64,000 bases of DNA from an uncultured Actinomycetes bacterium (GCA_937926105.1 CALANS010000028.1:62001-126000), one strand, 5' to 3'; positions 27,974 through 39,177 are shown, counted from the stretch's first letter. Notes: generated by a model not told the origin, from the letters alone. Translations and numbers: made by a program.

Positions 27974-29137
27974 GTGGACCTGTACGAGTACCAAGCCAAG
28001 GAACTGTTTACGGCGCACGGTGTGCCCGGCAATCCGGGCATCGTCACCGACTCCGTGGACGGCGCCGTTGCCGCCGCCGAGAAGCTCGGCACCCCGGTGA
28101 TGGTCAAGGCGCAGGTCAAGACCGGCGGCCGCGGCAAGGCGGGCGGGGTCAAGTTCGCCGCCACCCTCGACGACGTGCGCACTCACGCGGGGAACATTCT
28201 GGGCCTTTCCATCAAGGGCCACGTCACCCGCAAGATCCTCATCACCCCGGCCAGCGACATCGCCGAGGAGTACTACGCCTCGTTCCTGCTGGACCGGTCG
28301 AACCGCACCTACCTGGCCATGGCCAGCAAGGAGGGCGGCATGGAGATCGAGCAGCTGGCGGTGGAACGCCCGGACGCCCTGGCCCGCATCCCGGTGGACG
28401 CCGGCACCGGAGTGGATGCCGCCAAGGCCGCCGAGATCGTCGACGCCGCAGGCTTTCCCGCCGAGGTGAAGGACAAGGTCGCCGACGTCCTGGTCAAGCT
28501 GTGGGACACCTTCACCGGCGAGGACGCCACCTTGGTGGAGGTCAACCCGCTGGTCAAGGATCCGGACGGTCAGGTGCTCGCGCTGGACGGCAAGGTCACG
28601 CTGGACGACAACGCCGCGTTCCGGCACCCGCAGCACGCCGAGTTCGTCGACAACGCCGCAGAGAATCCACTTGAGCTGCGCGCCAAGGAAAAGCACCTCA
28701 ACTACGTCAAGCTCGACGGCCAGGTCGGCATCATCGGCAACGGCGCGGGTCTGGTGATGTCCACGCTGGACGTGGTCGCCTACGCCGGTGAGCGGCACGG
28801 CGGCGTCAAACCGGCCAACTTCCTGGACATCGGCGGTGGTGCCAGCGCCGAGGTGATGGCCAACGGACTGGACATCATCCTGTCCGACCCGGACGTGCGC
28901 AGTGTGTTCGTCAACGTGTTCGGCGGCATCACCGCCTGCGACGCGGTCGCCAACGGCATCGTGAAGGCCCTGGAGATCCTGGGCGACGCCGCCACCAAGC
29001 CGCTGGTCGTTCGGCTGGATGGCAACAACGTCGAGGAAGGCCGGCGGATCCTCGCCGAGGCGGCGCACCCGCTGGTGACGTCGGCGGACACCATGGATGA
29101 CGGGGCCGACAAGGCCGCCGAACTGGCTGCGAAGTAA
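27974..29137 (+). CDS. sucC: succinyl-CoA synthetase (ADP-forming) beta subunit
   Basis: A 387-residue ATP-grasp subunit of the TCA-cycle enzyme that makes ATP from succinyl-CoA. GTG at 27974 follows GGGAGAGG and yields [20 protein letters not shown], the canonical N-terminus. The ATP-grasp motif [16 protein letters not shown] and [18 protein letters not shown] metal region are intact, as is the C-terminal NFLDIGGGA and NVFGGI. Length is that of E. coli SucC (388). sucD follows 14 bp later, so they form an operon. Confidence 0.97.
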   Translation: MDLYEYQAKELFTAHGVPGNPGIVTDSVDGAVAAAEKLGTPVMVKAQVKTGGRGKAGGVKFAATLDDVRTHAGNILGLSIKGHVTRKILITPASDIAEEYYASFLLDRSNRTYLAMASKEGGMEIEQLAVERPDALARIPVDAGTGVDAAKAAEIVDAAGFPAEVKDKVADVLVKLWDTFTGEDATLVEVNPLVKDPDGQVLALDGKVTLDDNAAFRHPQHAEFVDNAAENPLELRAKEKHLNYVKLDGQVGIIGNGAGLVMSTLDVVAYAGERHGGVKPANFLDIGGGASAEVMANGLDIILSDPDVRSVFVNVFGGITACDAVANGIVKALEILGDAATKPLVVRLDGNNVEEGRRILAEAAHPLVTSADTMDDGADKAAELAAK

Positions 29138-29151
29138 GGGGAACCCCGATC

Positions 29152-30048
29152 ATGTCGATCTTTCTGAATGCCGGTTCCAAGGTCATCGTCCAGGGCGTCA
29201 CCGGCAGCGAGGGCACCAAGCACACCGCCCTGATGCTCAAGGCCGGGACCAACATCGTCGGCGGCGTGAACGCGCGCAAGGCCGGCAGCACCGTTAACCA
29301 CACCACCAAGGACGGCGCATCCGTCGAGCTGCCGGTGTTCGGCACCGTTGCCGAGGCGATGGAGCGCACCGGCGCCGATGTCTCGGTGGTGTTCGTGCCG
29401 CCGGCCTTCGCCAAGGATGCTGTGATCGAAGCCATCGACGCCGGGATCGAGCTGTTGGTGGTAATCACCGAGGGCATCCCGGTGCAGGACTCCGCGGAGT
29501 TCTGGGCGTACGCCTCGTCCAAGGGCAACGCCACCAGGATCATCGGGCCGAACTGCCCCGGCATCATCACCCCCGGCGAAGCGCTGGCCGGCATCACCCC
29601 GGCCACCATCACCGGCAAGGGCCCGATCGGGCTGGTGTCCAAGTCCGGCACGCTGACCTACCAGATGATGTACGAGCTGCGCGATCTGGGCTTCTCCACC
29701 GCGATCGGCATCGGCGGCGACCCCGTGATCGGCACCACGCATATCGACGCGCTGGCCGCGTTCGAAGCGGACCCGGAGACGTCGGCAATCGTCATGATCG
29801 GCGAGATCGGTGGCGACGCCGAGGAGCGCGCGGCGGAGTTCATCAAGGCCAACGTGACCAAGCCGGTGGTCGGCTATGTCGCCGGGTTCACGGCGCCGGA
29901 GGGCAAGACCATGGGCCACGCCGGCGCCATCGTGTCCGGTTCCTCCGGCACCGCGCAGGCCAAGAAGGAGGCCCTAGAGGCCGCTGGAGTTCGAGTGGGC
30001 AAGACGCCCAGCGAGACCGCGAGCCTGCTGCGCGAGGCGCTGGCCTGA
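29152..30048 (+). CDS. sucD: succinyl-CoA synthetase alpha subunit
   Basis: A 298-residue CoA-binding subunit. The CoA-binding site ([13 protein letters not shown]), [11 protein letters not shown] and [11 protein letters not shown] with the His that is phosphorylated during catalysis are all present. Preceded by AAGGGGAACC. Follows sucC with 14 bp spacing and is closed by a hairpin at 30063-30083. Length slightly above E. coli SucD (289) as usual in actinobacteria. Confidence 0.97.
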   Translation: MSIFLNAGSKVIVQGVTGSEGTKHTALMLKAGTNIVGGVNARKAGSTVNHTTKDGASVELPVFGTVAEAMERTGADVSVVFVPPAFAKDAVIEAIDAGIELLVVITEGIPVQDSAEFWAYASSKGNATRIIGPNCPGIITPGEALAGITPATITGKGPIGLVSKSGTLTYQMMYELRDLGFSTAIGIGGDPVIGTTHIDALAAFEADPETSAIVMIGEIGGDAEERAAEFIKANVTKPVVGYVAGFTAPEGKTMGHAGAIVSGSSGTAQAKKEALEAAGVRVGKTPSETASLLREALA

Positions 30049-30062
30049 TCGACGCCGTTCCG

Positions 30063-30083
30063 CCGCACGGTGCCGCCGTGCGG
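30063..30083 (+). terminator. terminator hairpin after sucCD
   Basis: CCGCACGG-TGCCG-CCGTGCGG forms an eight-pair perfect stem with a five-base loop, starting 14 bases after the sucD stop. No U-run follows. Confidence 0.65.
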
Positions 30084-30314
30084 GGGCAGGCGGGACGCGG
30101 CGGGACGCTCCGCACGTGCGGTGCTGCGGTGCCGACGTCGGGGGCGTGAGCCCACCGGCGTCGAGGTGGTATGCGGCGCATGGTCCGTTCGGGCGAAACC
30201 GGTGCGCCCAGGGTGCTGCGGGCGGACCCGGCGGGCCGATACGTTGACAGGGGCGCTCCCGACCCGGGTGCGTTTCCATCGTGCAGTGTCCGATCGAAAC
30301 GAGGTGTCCACACC

Positions 30315-31478
30315 ATGAGCGGTCCGTATGGTCCCGCACCGGGGGGAGCGCCGGGCAATCCGCCCGGTGCTCCGGGTCCTTACCCGCCGGCTGCCCCCGG
30401 CGGCTACCCGCCCTACCAGCAGCCGCCGGCGTACCAACCGGCCCCCGGATACCAGCAGGCAGCGGGCCCACAGCAGTCCGCTCCCGGAGCGCCCCCACCG
30501 CCGTGGCAGTCGGGCGGCGGCCACCAGTGGGCCGGGGGCGCGCCCGCGCCGCGAGCGCAGAAGACGCCGCCGGACCTGGCCAAGCTGGCACCGCTGGTGA
30601 TCGGCGCGCTCGGGGTGCTGAACTTCATCTGGGGCTTCCTGCCCTTTTTCAGCGTGGACGGCATGCCCGATTCGGTGCCGCGATCCGTGTACGCGGTCGG
30701 CCCGGGATACCTGCCGATCATGCTGCTGATCGCCGGCCTGCTGGCGCTGGGCGCCGTGCTGCCCAAGCCGGCGCGCGCTGCCTTCCCGACCGCGGCGGTC
30801 ACGGTGGCGGCGACCGTCGGCGTCCTCGTCATCGGGTTCCTTGCGGGCAGCACGGTAGACCTGCTCGCGGCGAGCGGTGGAAACGACGCCTCCGTCGGCA
30901 AGGGCATCGGGCTCATCCTGCTGCTGATCTTTGCGATCCTGCAGACGATCGCGGCGGTGGGCTGGTGGCTGCTGGATGCCGGGATGGTCGCGCGGCGTGC
31001 CGGCGGCGCGCCGGGCGGGCCGGCAACGGCGCCCGCCGGGTCGTCCGATCCCGCCGCGGGCGGTCCGGCCGCCGCGCAACCCTGGATGGGCGCAACCCCC
31101 GGCGGCGCCGGACCGCGACCGGGCGAGCGGGCCCCGCATGGGCCGGCGGGCCACGGTGTGCCGGGACCCGGTGTGCCAGGCGGTGGCCCGGCCGGTCACC
31201 CGCCAGCGCCGCCGGCCGGCCCACAGCATCCATTCGGCCCGACCAGCGGTCCGATCGGCGGTCCGGCCAGTGGCCCGGTGCCCACCGCTGGACCGGCCGG
31301 AGACCCGAGCCAGGCCGGGTCCTACGGATACGGCGGGCCCCCACCCGGGTTCCCCCCGCCGCCGAGCACCGGCGGGCAGCTGCCGGCCCCGGAGAACGCT
31401 GCGGACCAGTCCAGGCCCCCAGCGGCGCCGGGCGGCGGTGACGACAACCCGGAGGAGACCCAGCAGCTGCGGTTCTAG
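30315..31478 (+). CDS. DUF5336-type Pro/Gly-rich membrane protein (Rv0954 family)
   Basis: A 387-residue protein. The first about 85 residues are a Pro/Gly/Tyr/Gln-rich cytosolic tail (PYPPAAPGGYPPYQQPP), followed by four membrane helices (about 95-115, 132-152, 158-178, 200-222) and a second Pro/Gly/Ala-rich tail of about 160 residues ending DNPEETQQLRF. The order sucC-sucD-this gene-DUF6350-purN-purH is the same as Rv0951-Rv0957 of Mycobacterium tuberculosis, where Rv0954 is the DUF5336 member linked to the division/polar-growth machinery. Role here is inferred from that. Confidence 0.8.
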   Translation: MSGPYGPAPGGAPGNPPGAPGPYPPAAPGGYPPYQQPPAYQPAPGYQQAAGPQQSAPGAPPPPWQSGGGHQWAGGAPAPRAQKTPPDLAKLAPLVIGALGVLNFIWGFLPFFSVDGMPDSVPRSVYAVGPGYLPIMLLIAGLLALGAVLPKPARAAFPTAAVTVAATVGVLVIGFLAGSTVDLLAASGGNDASVGKGIGLILLLIFAILQTIAAVGWWLLDAGMVARRAGGAPGGPATAPAGSSDPAAGGPAAAQPWMGATPGGAGPRPGERAPHGPAGHGVPGPGVPGGGPAGHPPAPPAGPQHPFGPTSGPIGGPASGPVPTAGPAGDPSQAGSYGYGGPPPGFPPPPSTGGQLPAPENAADQSRPPAAPGGGDDNPEETQQLRF

Positions 31479-31595
31479 CCGCCGCCGACGCCCCATCCCG
31501 CCGCCGGTCGGGGTGGGGCGTCGGTGCGTCGGGGCGCGGCGAGGGGTTCCCGGCCGCCCGGCGGCGTGCCTGCCAGGGCGGCGGGACCCGCTCGT

Positions 31596-33119
31596 GTGAC
31601 AGTGGCAGGCGTGCCAGTGACACCCGCTCCCGCGCGCCCCGACGGCCGGGTTCCGGCCGGCCACGAGTGGGTCACGGTGGGCGCCATCGTCGGCACGCTG
31701 GCATCGGCCGTGCTGCGAGCTGCGGCGGGCGTCGCCTCGGGCTTGCTGCTGTGTGGCGGCCTCGCCCTGGTGCTGTGGGCGGTGACGCCGGGCAGCGAGT
31801 CGGATGCCGGCGGTCTGCTGCGCGGCAGCGCGGTGGCCTTCGCGTCGGCGCACTTCCTGCCGGTGTCGATCGGCGGGGCATCGGTGACGCTGCGGCCGTT
31901 GCTGCTCACGGTGCTGGTGCTGGCCGTGATCGCCTCGTCCGCAGGTCGGGCGCGACCCGTGCGGGGGCGCACCCTGGAGGCCCTGCACGGGTCCATGTTG
32001 GCCGTGACCTACGCGGTGCTGGTCGACGTGGCGACCGCGGCACTGGCTCCGGCCGACGCGGCGACCCCGGGCCTGCTTGCGCCGCTGGGGGTGGCCGTGA
32101 TCGGTGTGCTGCTGGCCCTGTCGCTGCACCGCACGGCCTGGAATCGGTGGTGGCGTCGTGGAGCGCCCGAGTGGCTGCAGATGGCGCTGCGTGGCGGCGC
32201 GGCCGCGGCCTGCCTGCTGGCGGCGGCCGGGGCGCTAGCGGTGGCGGTCGGGCTGGTGACCTCGTTCTCCGACGCAACGGCGATCGCGGACCTGACCGCG
32301 GGCTCGGCCGGCGACGGATTCGGCCAACTGCTGCTGGGGCTGGCCTTCCTGCCGAACGCCGTGGTCGCCGGGATCGGCTACGTCAGCGGGGCGGGCTTCG
32401 CTCTGGGCAGCGCCGGGTTCTCTCCGCTGGCCACCAACCCGGCGCCGCTGCCGGCGATCCCGCTGCTGGCGGCGGCGCCCGATGGTGCCGGGTCGGTCCT
32501 GACGCCGGTCGTCCTCGTCGCGCCGATCGGGGCGGCGGCGTTGTTGGCCCTGATCGTGGTCCGTGGCGTGTCGACCCGCAGCACCCGGCTCGCCGCCGCG
32601 ACGGGTGGCGCGCTGGTGACCGGCCTGCTGGTTGCCGGCTGGGCGGCAGCGGCCCGCGGTGGGGTGGCCGGCGGCCCATGGTCCAGTACGGGAGTGCCGG
32701 TCGGGTTGGTCGGCGCGGTGCTGGCCGGGACGCTGCTGGTGTTGGCGGGGGCCGGTGCCGCCGTCGCAGGCTGGAGCCGGGTGCCGTGGTCGGTCCGATC
32801 GGCCGCCCGCCGAATCGATGGCTCGGCGGCTGACGGTGCGACAGCAGCGCCCGACCTCGACGATGGGGCCGGGGAACGCGACGGCGCCGCAGATCCGCCG
32901 GCGGACGGCCCAGGCGTGGACGGTGACGAATCCGGGGAGAATAGCGGCGACGACGATCCGCGGGCCGATCCGGCCGAGGATGGCGAGGGCGAGGCTGGTG
33001 ATCGCGCGGACCCCGTTCCGGATCCGGCCGAGGACTTCGTAGCAGACCATGACGAGGATCCGGTCGATGCACCCGGGGCGAGCGACACCGATCAGCAGCG
33101 GCTTCCCGACGCCGGTTGA
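31596..33119 (+). CDS. DUF6350 polytopic membrane protein (Rv0955 family)
   Basis: About 507 residues. Roughly ten membrane helices run from about residue 25 to 395, followed by a highly acidic, Asp/Glu/Pro-rich cytoplasmic tail of about 100 residues (ENSGDDDPRADPAEDGEGE). Position immediately before purN-purH matches the Rv0955 family (DUF6350), a conserved actinobacterial membrane protein of unknown function. The start is uncertain; GTG codons at 31596, 31602, 31611 and 31617 are all in frame and 31596 has GGCGGGA at suitable distance. Ends at a GC-rich hairpin. Confidence 0.75.
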   Translation: MTVAGVPVTPAPARPDGRVPAGHEWVTVGAIVGTLASAVLRAAAGVASGLLLCGGLALVLWAVTPGSESDAGGLLRGSAVAFASAHFLPVSIGGASVTLRPLLLTVLVLAVIASSAGRARPVRGRTLEALHGSMLAVTYAVLVDVATAALAPADAATPGLLAPLGVAVIGVLLALSLHRTAWNRWWRRGAPEWLQMALRGGAAAACLLAAAGALAVAVGLVTSFSDATAIADLTAGSAGDGFGQLLLGLAFLPNAVVAGIGYVSGAGFALGSAGFSPLATNPAPLPAIPLLAAAPDGAGSVLTPVVLVAPIGAAALLALIVVRGVSTRSTRLAAATGGALVTGLLVAGWAAAARGGVAGGPWSSTGVPVGLVGAVLAGTLLVLAGAGAAVAGWSRVPWSVRSAARRIDGSAADGATAAPDLDDGAGERDGAADPPADGPGVDGDESGENSGDDDPRADPAEDGEGEAGDRADPVPDPAEDFVADHDEDPVDAPGASDTDQQRLPDAG

Positions 33120-33135
33120 ACCCGCAGTCCAGACC

Positions 33136-33160
33136 GGGCGGCCGGAAGGGCCGGCTGCCC
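33136..33160 (+). terminator. hairpin between the DUF6350 gene and purN
   Basis: GGGCGGCCGG-AAGGG-CCGGCTGCCC gives a ten-pair stem (one G-U) 16 bases after the stop codon. No U-run. Confidence 0.6.
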
Positions 33161-33288
33161 GAGGCGCGGGGCCCCGGTCGGACCGGCCCGCGACCGGATC
33201 GGGGCACCCCTCTACGCTGAGGTCGACCCGACCGCACCCGGGCGCTTCGCCGTCGCGTGGTGGTCGCACATCGGACGAGAGAACCCAG

Positions 33289-33930
33289 GTGCCCGACAGA
33301 CTTCAGGTCTTCCGAGACGGATCCGCGCCGCTGCGGGTCGTGGTCCTCATTTCCGGCCAGGGGTCGAACCTGGCGGCGCTGCTGGACGCGTGCCGCCGGC
33401 CCGACTACCCCGTCACCGTCGTGGCGGTCGGCGCCGACCGCGGCTCCGCAGGCGGGCTGCGGCTGGCCACCGAGGCGGGCGTGCCGACCTTCGTGCAGCG
33501 GGTGGCCGATCATCCCGACCGCGCGGCGTGGGATGCGGCGCTAACCGCACAGGTGACGGTGCATCGCCCGGACCTGGTGGTGTCGGCGGGATTCCTCAAG
33601 CTGGTCGGTCCGGCGTTCCTGGCGGCCTACCGCGGCCGATTCCTCAACACCCATAACGCGTTGCTGCCCGCGTTCCCCGGTATGCGCGGCCCGCGAGAGG
33701 CGCTGGCCTACGGCGTGAAGATCGCGGGCGCCACCCTGTTCGTCGTGGACGGCGGGGTAGACACCGGGCCCATCGTCGCCCAGGTCGCCGTGCCGGTGGC
33801 CGACGACGACACCGAAGACTCCCTCACCGAACGGATCAAGGCCGCCGAGCGGGCGCAGCTGGTGCAGGTGGTGGGACGAATGGCCCGGCAGGGCTGGACG
33901 ATCAGCGGAAGGACGGTGTCGATTCCATGA
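33289..33930 (+). CDS. purN: phosphoribosylglycinamide formyltransferase PurN
   Basis: A 213-residue enzyme that transfers a formyl group from 10-formyl-THF to GAR in purine synthesis. [16 protein letters not shown] begins the Rossmann fold; the active-site strand reads [14 protein letters not shown] (Asn and His retained, with Asn in place of the usual Pro after the His) and [12 protein letters not shown] holds the catalytic Asp. GTG at 33289 follows GAGAGAACCC. It overlaps purH by four bases (ATGA), an actinobacterial hallmark. Length equals E. coli PurN. Confidence 0.95.
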   Translation: MPDRLQVFRDGSAPLRVVVLISGQGSNLAALLDACRRPDYPVTVVAVGADRGSAGGLRLATEAGVPTFVQRVADHPDRAAWDAALTAQVTVHRPDLVVSAGFLKLVGPAFLAAYRGRFLNTHNALLPAFPGMRGPREALAYGVKIAGATLFVVDGGVDTGPIVAQVAVPVADDDTEDSLTERIKAAERAQLVQVVGRMARQGWTISGRTVSIP

Positions 33931-35519
33931 CCAACCCGCAGGACCCCGATCAGGTAGCCGGGCGCCGGGTGGTGCGTCGCGCGCTGATCTCGGTCTACGA
34001 CAAGACCGGCGTGCTCGAGCTGGCCTCCGGTCTGGCGGCGGGGGGGGTGGCGCTGGTCTCCACCGGCCGGACGGCGACGATGCTCGCCGAGAACGGCGTG
34101 CCGGTGACAGCGGTGCAGGACGTGACCGGGTTCCCGGAGATCCTGGACGGGAGGGTCAAGACGCTGCATCCGGCCATTCACGGCGGGCTGCTGGCCGACT
34201 CCACCAATCCCGAACACCTGCAGGCGATCGCCGGGCACGGCATCGAACCGTTCGACCTGGTGGTGTCCAACCTGTATCCGTTCCGCGACACCGTGGCCTC
34301 CGGCGCGGGGCCCGACGAATGCGTCGAGCAGATCGACATCGGCGGACCGGCCATGATCCGGGCCGGCGCGAAGAACCACGCGAGCGTCGCGGTGGTGGTC
34401 GATCCGGCTGGTTACCGGGACGTGTTGACCGCGGTGCGCGCCGGCGGATTCACCCTGAATGAACGACGGGCCCTGGCGGCCAAGGCATTCGCCCACACCG
34501 CCTCGTACGACGTGGCCGTCGCGAGCTGGATGGGCACCGTGCTGTCGCCCGCCGCCGACGGCTGGCCGGCATGGACCGGTGCCACCTGGGATCGTGGGGC
34601 GGTGCTGCGCTACGGCGAGAACCCGCACCAACAAGCCGCCCTGTACCGGCACTGGCGGGGCGGGCTGGCCGCCGCGGAACAGTTGCACGGCAAGGAGATG
34701 AGCTACAACAACTTCGTCGATACGGACGCGGCCTGGCGGGCCGCCGGGGCGTTCGCCGATCCGGCCGTGGCCATCATGAAGCATGCCAACCCGTGCGGCA
34801 TCGCGGTCAGCCCGGGCGGTGACGACGCCGCCGTGGCAGACGCGCACGCTCGCGCGCTGGCCTGTGACCCGGTGTCGGCTTTCGGCGGTGTGATCGCCGT
34901 CAACCGGCCGGTCACGGCGGCCCTGGCCGAGCAGATCGCCGACGTGTTCACCGAGGTGGTGCTGGCACCGGCGTTCGACGACGACGCACTGGCGGTGCTG
35001 ACCCGCAAGAAGAGCCTGCGACTGCTGCGCATGCCCGCGGACGTCCACCCGGACCCGTGGCAGTTCCGGGAGATCTCAGGCGGCGTCCTGGTGCAGTCGG
35101 TGGATCGGCTGGACGCGCCCGGGGACGACCCCGCCACGTGGACGCTCGCGGCGGGAGACCCGGTCGACGAGGCAGCGTTGGCCGACCTGGCCTTCGCCTG
35201 GCGCGCCTGCCGCTCGGTCAAGTCCAACGCCATCCTGCTGGCCCGGGGCGCCGCCAGCGTCGGCATCGGCATGGGCCAGGTGAACCGGGTGGACTCCTGC
35301 CGGCTCGCCGTCCGGCGGGCTGGTGAGCGAGCGGCCGGGTCGGTCGCCGCGTCCGACGCCTACTTCCCGTTCGCGGACGGGCCGCAGGTGCTGATCGATG
35401 CCGGGGTGCGGGCGATCGTGCAGCCAGGTGGTTCGGTACGGGACGGCGAGACCGTGGAGGCGGCGGCGAAGGCCGGCGTCAGCCTGTATCTGACCGGTAC
35501 CAGGCACTTCCTGCACTGA
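33927..35519 (+). CDS. purH: bifunctional AICAR formyltransferase / IMP cyclohydrolase PurH
   Basis: A 530-residue enzyme for the last two steps to IMP. The N-terminal IMP cyclohydrolase ([28 protein letters not shown]) and C-terminal AICAR transformylase ([21 protein letters not shown] with the catalytic Lys-His, SVKSNAIL, then QPGGSVRD) are complete. Translationally coupled to purN. IMP is the substrate of guaB at 3136, so the two purine branches of this window connect through this product. Confidence 0.97.
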   Translation: MTNPQDPDQVAGRRVVRRALISVYDKTGVLELASGLAAGGVALVSTGRTATMLAENGVPVTAVQDVTGFPEILDGRVKTLHPAIHGGLLADSTNPEHLQAIAGHGIEPFDLVVSNLYPFRDTVASGAGPDECVEQIDIGGPAMIRAGAKNHASVAVVVDPAGYRDVLTAVRAGGFTLNERRALAAKAFAHTASYDVAVASWMGTVLSPAADGWPAWTGATWDRGAVLRYGENPHQQAALYRHWRGGLAAAEQLHGKEMSYNNFVDTDAAWRAAGAFADPAVAIMKHANPCGIAVSPGGDDAAVADAHARALACDPVSAFGGVIAVNRPVTAALAEQIADVFTEVVLAPAFDDDALAVLTRKKSLRLLRMPADVHPDPWQFREISGGVLVQSVDRLDAPGDDPATWTLAAGDPVDEAALADLAFAWRACRSVKSNAILLARGAASVGIGMGQVNRVDSCRLAVRRAGERAAGSVAASDAYFPFADGPQVLIDAGVRAIVQPGGSVRDGETVEAAAKAGVSLYLTGTRHFLH

Positions 35520-35544
35520 TCCGGCAGGTGGGCGGGAGGCGGCC

Positions 35545-36171
35545 GTGGACCTGACCGAGAGTTCCTACCAGGGCGAGGACTTCACCGAGGTCGACCTGGA
35601 ACGCGCAGTCATCGAGGGCATCTCGTTCACCGACTGCGACTTCGCCGGTGCGTCGCTGGCCGGATGCAGCACGCTGCGTGCCGAGTTCACCGGATGCCGG
35701 TTCTTCGGAACCGAGCTGTATTCCTCACAGCACCGGGCCAGCTCGTTCGTCGGCTGCACGTTCGAGCGGGCCTCCTGGCACTCCTCGAGCCTGGTCGATT
35801 GCCGACTGGCCGGCTCCAGCTTCACCGACTGCCGCATCGTCCCGATCACGCTGACCGACTGTGACCTGTCGCTGGTGTCGATGGCGGGGTGCAAGCTGGC
35901 CGGCACCGACCTGTCCGGAATCAGGCTGCGCGAGGCGAACCTGACGGGCGCCGACCTGACCGGCTGCGACCTGCGGGGCGCCGACCTGGCCGGCGCCCGT
36001 GCCATCGGCACGGTGCTGGAACGAGCCGACCTGCGGGGCGCGATCATCGAGGCCGGCACCTGGGTCGGCGCCAAGCTCACCGGGGCACGGGTCGACCTGG
36101 AGCAGGCCGTCCGGTTCGCGGTGGCCCACGGTCTGGTGCTGCAGGGTGAGGACGAAACCGCGCCGGGCTGA
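35545..36171 (+). CDS. pentapeptide-repeat protein (MfpA/Qnr-like fold)
   Basis: A 208-residue right-handed quadrilateral beta-helix protein made of tandem pentapeptides of the A(D/N)LxX type (for example ANLTG ADLTG CDLRG ADLAG), with a break near residues 95-110 and a short helical end. The GTG start follows GGCGGGAGGCG. The family includes DNA-mimic gyrase-protecting proteins (MfpA, Qnr) and many proteins of unknown role; sequence alone does not distinguish them. It is 25 bp behind purH and probably on its transcript, and converges on gltX with only five bases between stops. Confidence 0.85.
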   Translation: MDLTESSYQGEDFTEVDLERAVIEGISFTDCDFAGASLAGCSTLRAEFTGCRFFGTELYSSQHRASSFVGCTFERASWHSSSLVDCRLAGSSFTDCRIVPITLTDCDLSLVSMAGCKLAGTDLSGIRLREANLTGADLTGCDLRGADLAGARAIGTVLERADLRGAIIEAGTWVGAKLTGARVDLEQAVRFAVAHGLVLQGEDETAPG

Positions 36172-36176
36172 TCGGC

Positions 36177-37730
36177 CTACAGCGTCGCGCGCAGCGCGGC
36201 GATCCGCGCCAGGCACGAGGCCCGCCCCAACAGCTGCATCGACTCGAACAGCGGCGGTGAGATACGGCTGCCCGTCACCGCTATGCGCACCGGACCGAAC
36301 GCGACCCGCGGCTTGAGACCCAGCCCGTCCACCAGCGCGGCCCGCAGCGCTGCCTGGATGGCGTCGTGGTGCCAGTCGGGCAGCTCGGCGAGCGCCGCCA
36401 CGGCGCCGTCCAGCACGGCCGTGGCGTTCTCGCCCAACGTCTCGCGGGCGTCCTGGTCCACCGTCAACTCGCCGTCGGCGGTCAGCAGGAATGCCAGCAT
36501 GCCGGGCGTTTCGGACAGCAGCGTGATCCGCTCGGCCACCAGGGGCGTTGCGGCCCGGATCATCTCGCGCTGCTCCCGCGTCGGGTCGGCGGGCAGCCAG
36601 CCGTCGGCGATGCCGAACTCGACGATCCGGTCGGCCAGCACATCGGTCGGCAGCGAGCGCATGTACTGCCCGTTGAGCCAGTTCAGCTTCTTCAGATCGA
36701 AGATCGGGCCGACCGGGGAGACCTTGTCCCAGGCGAAGTTCGCACTGAACTCGGCGAAGTCGGTGATCTCCCGCTCGGTGCCGTCCGCTTCCACGATTGG
36801 CGGATAGCCCAACAATGCCAGGAAGTTGATCAACGCCTCCGGGAGGTAGCCCTGCTCGCGGAACCAGGTGAGCCGGGCGGCCGGGTTGCGCCGCTTGGAG
36901 ATCTTGGACTTGTCCTGGTTGCGCAACAGCGGCATGTGCGCGAATGCCGGTGGCTGCCAGCCCAGCCAGCGGTAGAGCAAAATGTGCTTGGGGGTGGACG
37001 AGATCCACTCCTCGCCACGCACCACGTGCGTGATGCCCATCTCATGGTCGTCCACCACTACCGCCAGGTGGTAGGTCGGAAAGCCGTCTGCCTTGAGGAT
37101 CACCTGGTCGTCCGGGCGCGGCGCGGAGATCTCGCCACGGATCAGGTCGGTGAACGCCGTCGGCACCTCGTCGTCGACGTCGGGAATCAGCATCCGCACC
37201 ACCGGTGTCTGCGAGAAGCCGGGCAACGCGGCGCGCTCCTCGCGGGTCTTGCCGTAGCACAGCCGGTCGTAACCGGTGGGCAGCTTGAGCTGCTGCTGCC
37301 GCTTGCGCATCTGGGCCAGTCGATCCGGCGTGCACCAGCAGTGGTAGGCGTGCCCCTCGGCGATCAACTGCTCGACACACGGCCGGTAGGTGGCGAGCCG
37401 CTCGGACTGCCGGTACGGCCCGAACGGCCCGCCCCTGTCCGGCCCCTCGTCCCAGTCCAGGCCGAGCCAGTGCAGCGTGGAAAAGATCTGCTGCTCGGAG
37501 TCTTCGACATACCGGGCGCGATCGGTGTCCTCGATGCGCAGCACGAACTGCCCGCCGTGCCGGCGCACGAACGCGAGGTCGAACAGCGAGACGTAGGCGG
37601 TGCCGACGTGCGGATCGCCGGTCGGTGACGGAGCCACCCGCAGGCGCACCGGGCCAACGGTGGATTCCCGCTCGGGCGATGCGAAGGATGCGGCGGACGA
37701 CACGGCGGGGGAGGGTGACGGGGTGCTCAT
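36177..37730 (-). CDS. gltX: glutamyl-tRNA synthetase
   Basis: A 517-residue class I synthetase. The HIGH motif is [12 protein letters not shown], the KMSKS motif is KSKISKRR, and the zinc-free actinobacterial catalytic core plus C-terminal anticodon-binding helical domain are complete. A Ser/Pro-rich N-terminal extension of about 27 residues precedes [14 protein letters not shown], so the true start could be later; the ATG at 37730 follows GAAAGGCACC. It is divergent from folD across a 75-bp gap. No tRNA gene is next to it, unlike in several relatives. Confidence 0.95.
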   Translation of the reverse strand: MSTPSPSPAVSSAASFASPERESTVGPVRLRVAPSPTGDPHVGTAYVSLFDLAFVRRHGGQFVLRIEDTDRARYVEDSEQQIFSTLHWLGLDWDEGPDRGGPFGPYRQSERLATYRPCVEQLIAEGHAYHCWCTPDRLAQMRKRQQQLKLPTGYDRLCYGKTREERAALPGFSQTPVVRMLIPDVDDEVPTAFTDLIRGEISAPRPDDQVILKADGFPTYHLAVVVDDHEMGITHVVRGEEWISSTPKHILLYRWLGWQPPAFAHMPLLRNQDKSKISKRRNPAARLTWFREQGYLPEALINFLALLGYPPIVEADGTEREITDFAEFSANFAWDKVSPVGPIFDLKKLNWLNGQYMRSLPTDVLADRIVEFGIADGWLPADPTREQREMIRAATPLVAERITLLSETPGMLAFLLTADGELTVDQDARETLGENATAVLDGAVAALAELPDWHHDAIQAALRAALVDGLGLKPRVAFGPVRIAVTGSRISPPLFESMQLLGRASCLARIAALRATL

Positions 37731-37805
37731 GGTGCCTTTCAGTCTATGGGGTGCCCGCGGGCCTTCCGTTCGTCAGAGCGCGTGCGCGTGGCAGGATCGG
37801 CAGGC

Positions 37806-38654
37806 GTGACGGCAACGATCCTGGACGGCAAGGCCACGCTGCGCGCGGTGAAGGCGGAGCTGACGGCGCGGGTGGCAGCCCTGGCCGAGCGGGGCATCGT
37901 CCCCGGCTTGGGCACCGTGCTGGTTGGCGACGACCCGGGCAGCCGGATCTACGTGAACCTCAAGCATCGCGACTGCGCCGAGATCGGTGTCGCCTCGATC
38001 CAGCGGGAGCTACCGGCGGGCAGCACCCAGACGGAGGTAGAGGCGGTCGTCGACGAGCTCAACGCCGACCCGGCGTGCACCGCCTTCCTGGTGCAGCAGC
38101 CCACTGGGCTGGACGAGTTCGCGATCCTGGCCCGGGTCGACCCGGCCAAGGATGTGGACGGCCTGCACCCGTTCAACCTCGGCTCGCTGGTCCTGGGCCA
38201 TCCGGCACCTGAGCCCTGTACGCCGGCCGGGATCATCGAACTGCTGCGGCGTTTCGACGTTCCGATCGCCGGTGCGCACGCGGTGATCATCGGTCGCGGC
38301 CTGACGGTCGGCCGGCCACTGGGGCTGCTGCTGACCCGGCGCAGCGAGAACGCCACCGTCACGCTGTGCCACACCGGCACCCGCGATCTGGCCGATCACG
38401 TGCGGCGTGCCGACATCGTGGTGGCCGCCGCGGGGGTGCCGGGTCTGGTGACGCCCGAGATGGTCAGGCCCGGCGCTGCCGTCCTGGACGTGGGGGTCAG
38501 CCGGGTGGACGGGAAGATTGCCGGTGACGTGCATCCCGGGGTGGCCGACATCGCCGGCTGGGTGGCCCCCAACCCGGGCGGAGTGGGGCCGATGACCCGC
38601 GCGATGCTGTTGTCCAACGTGGTGGCCGCCGCCGAGCGAACCGTCGCGGAATGA
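37806..38654 (+). CDS. folD: methylenetetrahydrofolate dehydrogenase/cyclohydrolase FolD
   Basis: A 282-residue bifunctional enzyme that interconverts 5,10-methylene-THF and 10-formyl-THF, the formyl donor used by PurN and Pur[14 protein letters not shown] holds the catalytic Lys; [18 protein letters not shown] and the NADP-binding [17 protein letters not shown] are present. GTG at 37806 gives [15 protein letters not shown]; longer starts lack support. Overlaps DUF3017 by four bases. Confidence 0.95.
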   Translation: MTATILDGKATLRAVKAELTARVAALAERGIVPGLGTVLVGDDPGSRIYVNLKHRDCAEIGVASIQRELPAGSTQTEVEAVVDELNADPACTAFLVQQPTGLDEFAILARVDPAKDVDGLHPFNLGSLVLGHPAPEPCTPAGIIELLRRFDVPIAGAHAVIIGRGLTVGRPLGLLLTRRSENATVTLCHTGTRDLADHVRRADIVVAAAGVPGLVTPEMVRPGAAVLDVGVSRVDGKIAGDVHPGVADIAGWVAPNPGGVGPMTRAMLLSNVVAAAERTVAE

Positions 38655-38995
38655 CGAATGAGGACCGCCACGTGACCCCGGCCGGAGCGAATGTGATGCC
38701 CACAGCGGGCACCGCGGGCTGGCGGCAGCGAGTGCTGCGCGCCCTACCGGTGACCGCCGTGCTGCTGGTGATCGCGGCTGGCCTGGTGCTGGCGCTGCTG
38801 GATCACTGGCGCCGGGGCAGCGCGCTGCTCGCCGCGGCGGCGGCACTGGCCGCCCTGCTGCGCCTGGTGCTGCCGACCCGGATGGCGGGGGTGCTCGCCG
38901 TCCGCACCCGCCGGTTCGACGTGGCGTTCCTTATCTTGCTGACGGCGCTGCTGGTGGCCATGGCGCTGGCGGTGACCGATCCGCGAAATGGCTGA
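38651..38995 (+). CDS. DUF3017 small membrane protein
   Basis: A 114-residue protein with three helices (about 32-49, 56-75, 92-108) after a polar head, ending [13 protein letters not shown]. The stop-start overlap with folD and the [20 protein letters not shown] segment are characteristic of DUF3017, which follows folD throughout the actinobacteria. Function unknown. The 170 bp after it are non-coding. Confidence 0.85.
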   Translation: MTNEDRHVTPAGANVMPTAGTAGWRQRVLRALPVTAVLLVIAAGLVLALLDHWRRGSALLAAAAALAALLRLVLPTRMAGVLAVRTRRFDVAFLILLTALLVAMALAVTDPRNG

Positions 38996-39138
38996 GCGTG
39001 GCGGCGACGTCGGGTGACGAGTGTCGACGGGTCGGCCAGCCGGTGACCGGTTGTGCGCCGCGGCGACCCGCCGCCTGCGGCAACGCCTCCCGAGGTCTGC
39101 TGCGCCCGCCGACCCCTGCCCCACGGGCCGCACTGGTG

Positions 39139-39177
39139 GCGCTGGCCTAGCCGGTGACGGGGCGGTCAGGCCAGCGC
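39139..39177. terminator. inverted repeat at the end of the phosphatase operon
   Basis: GCGCTGGCCT and AGGCCAGCGC are perfect ten-base arms separated by 19 bases; the right arm overlaps the stop of the minus-strand gene ending at 39166. It could be a terminator for the converging transcripts, though the loop is large. Confidence 0.35.

Noticed and set aside
30110..30121. CCGCACGTGCGG palindrome after sucD
   Set aside because: Short and common in GC-rich DNA; the hairpin at 30063-30083 explains termination better.
37731..37805. tRNA gene between gltX and folD
   Set aside because: Relatives often have one near gltX, but no cloverleaf or T-loop GTTCRA is present in the gap.
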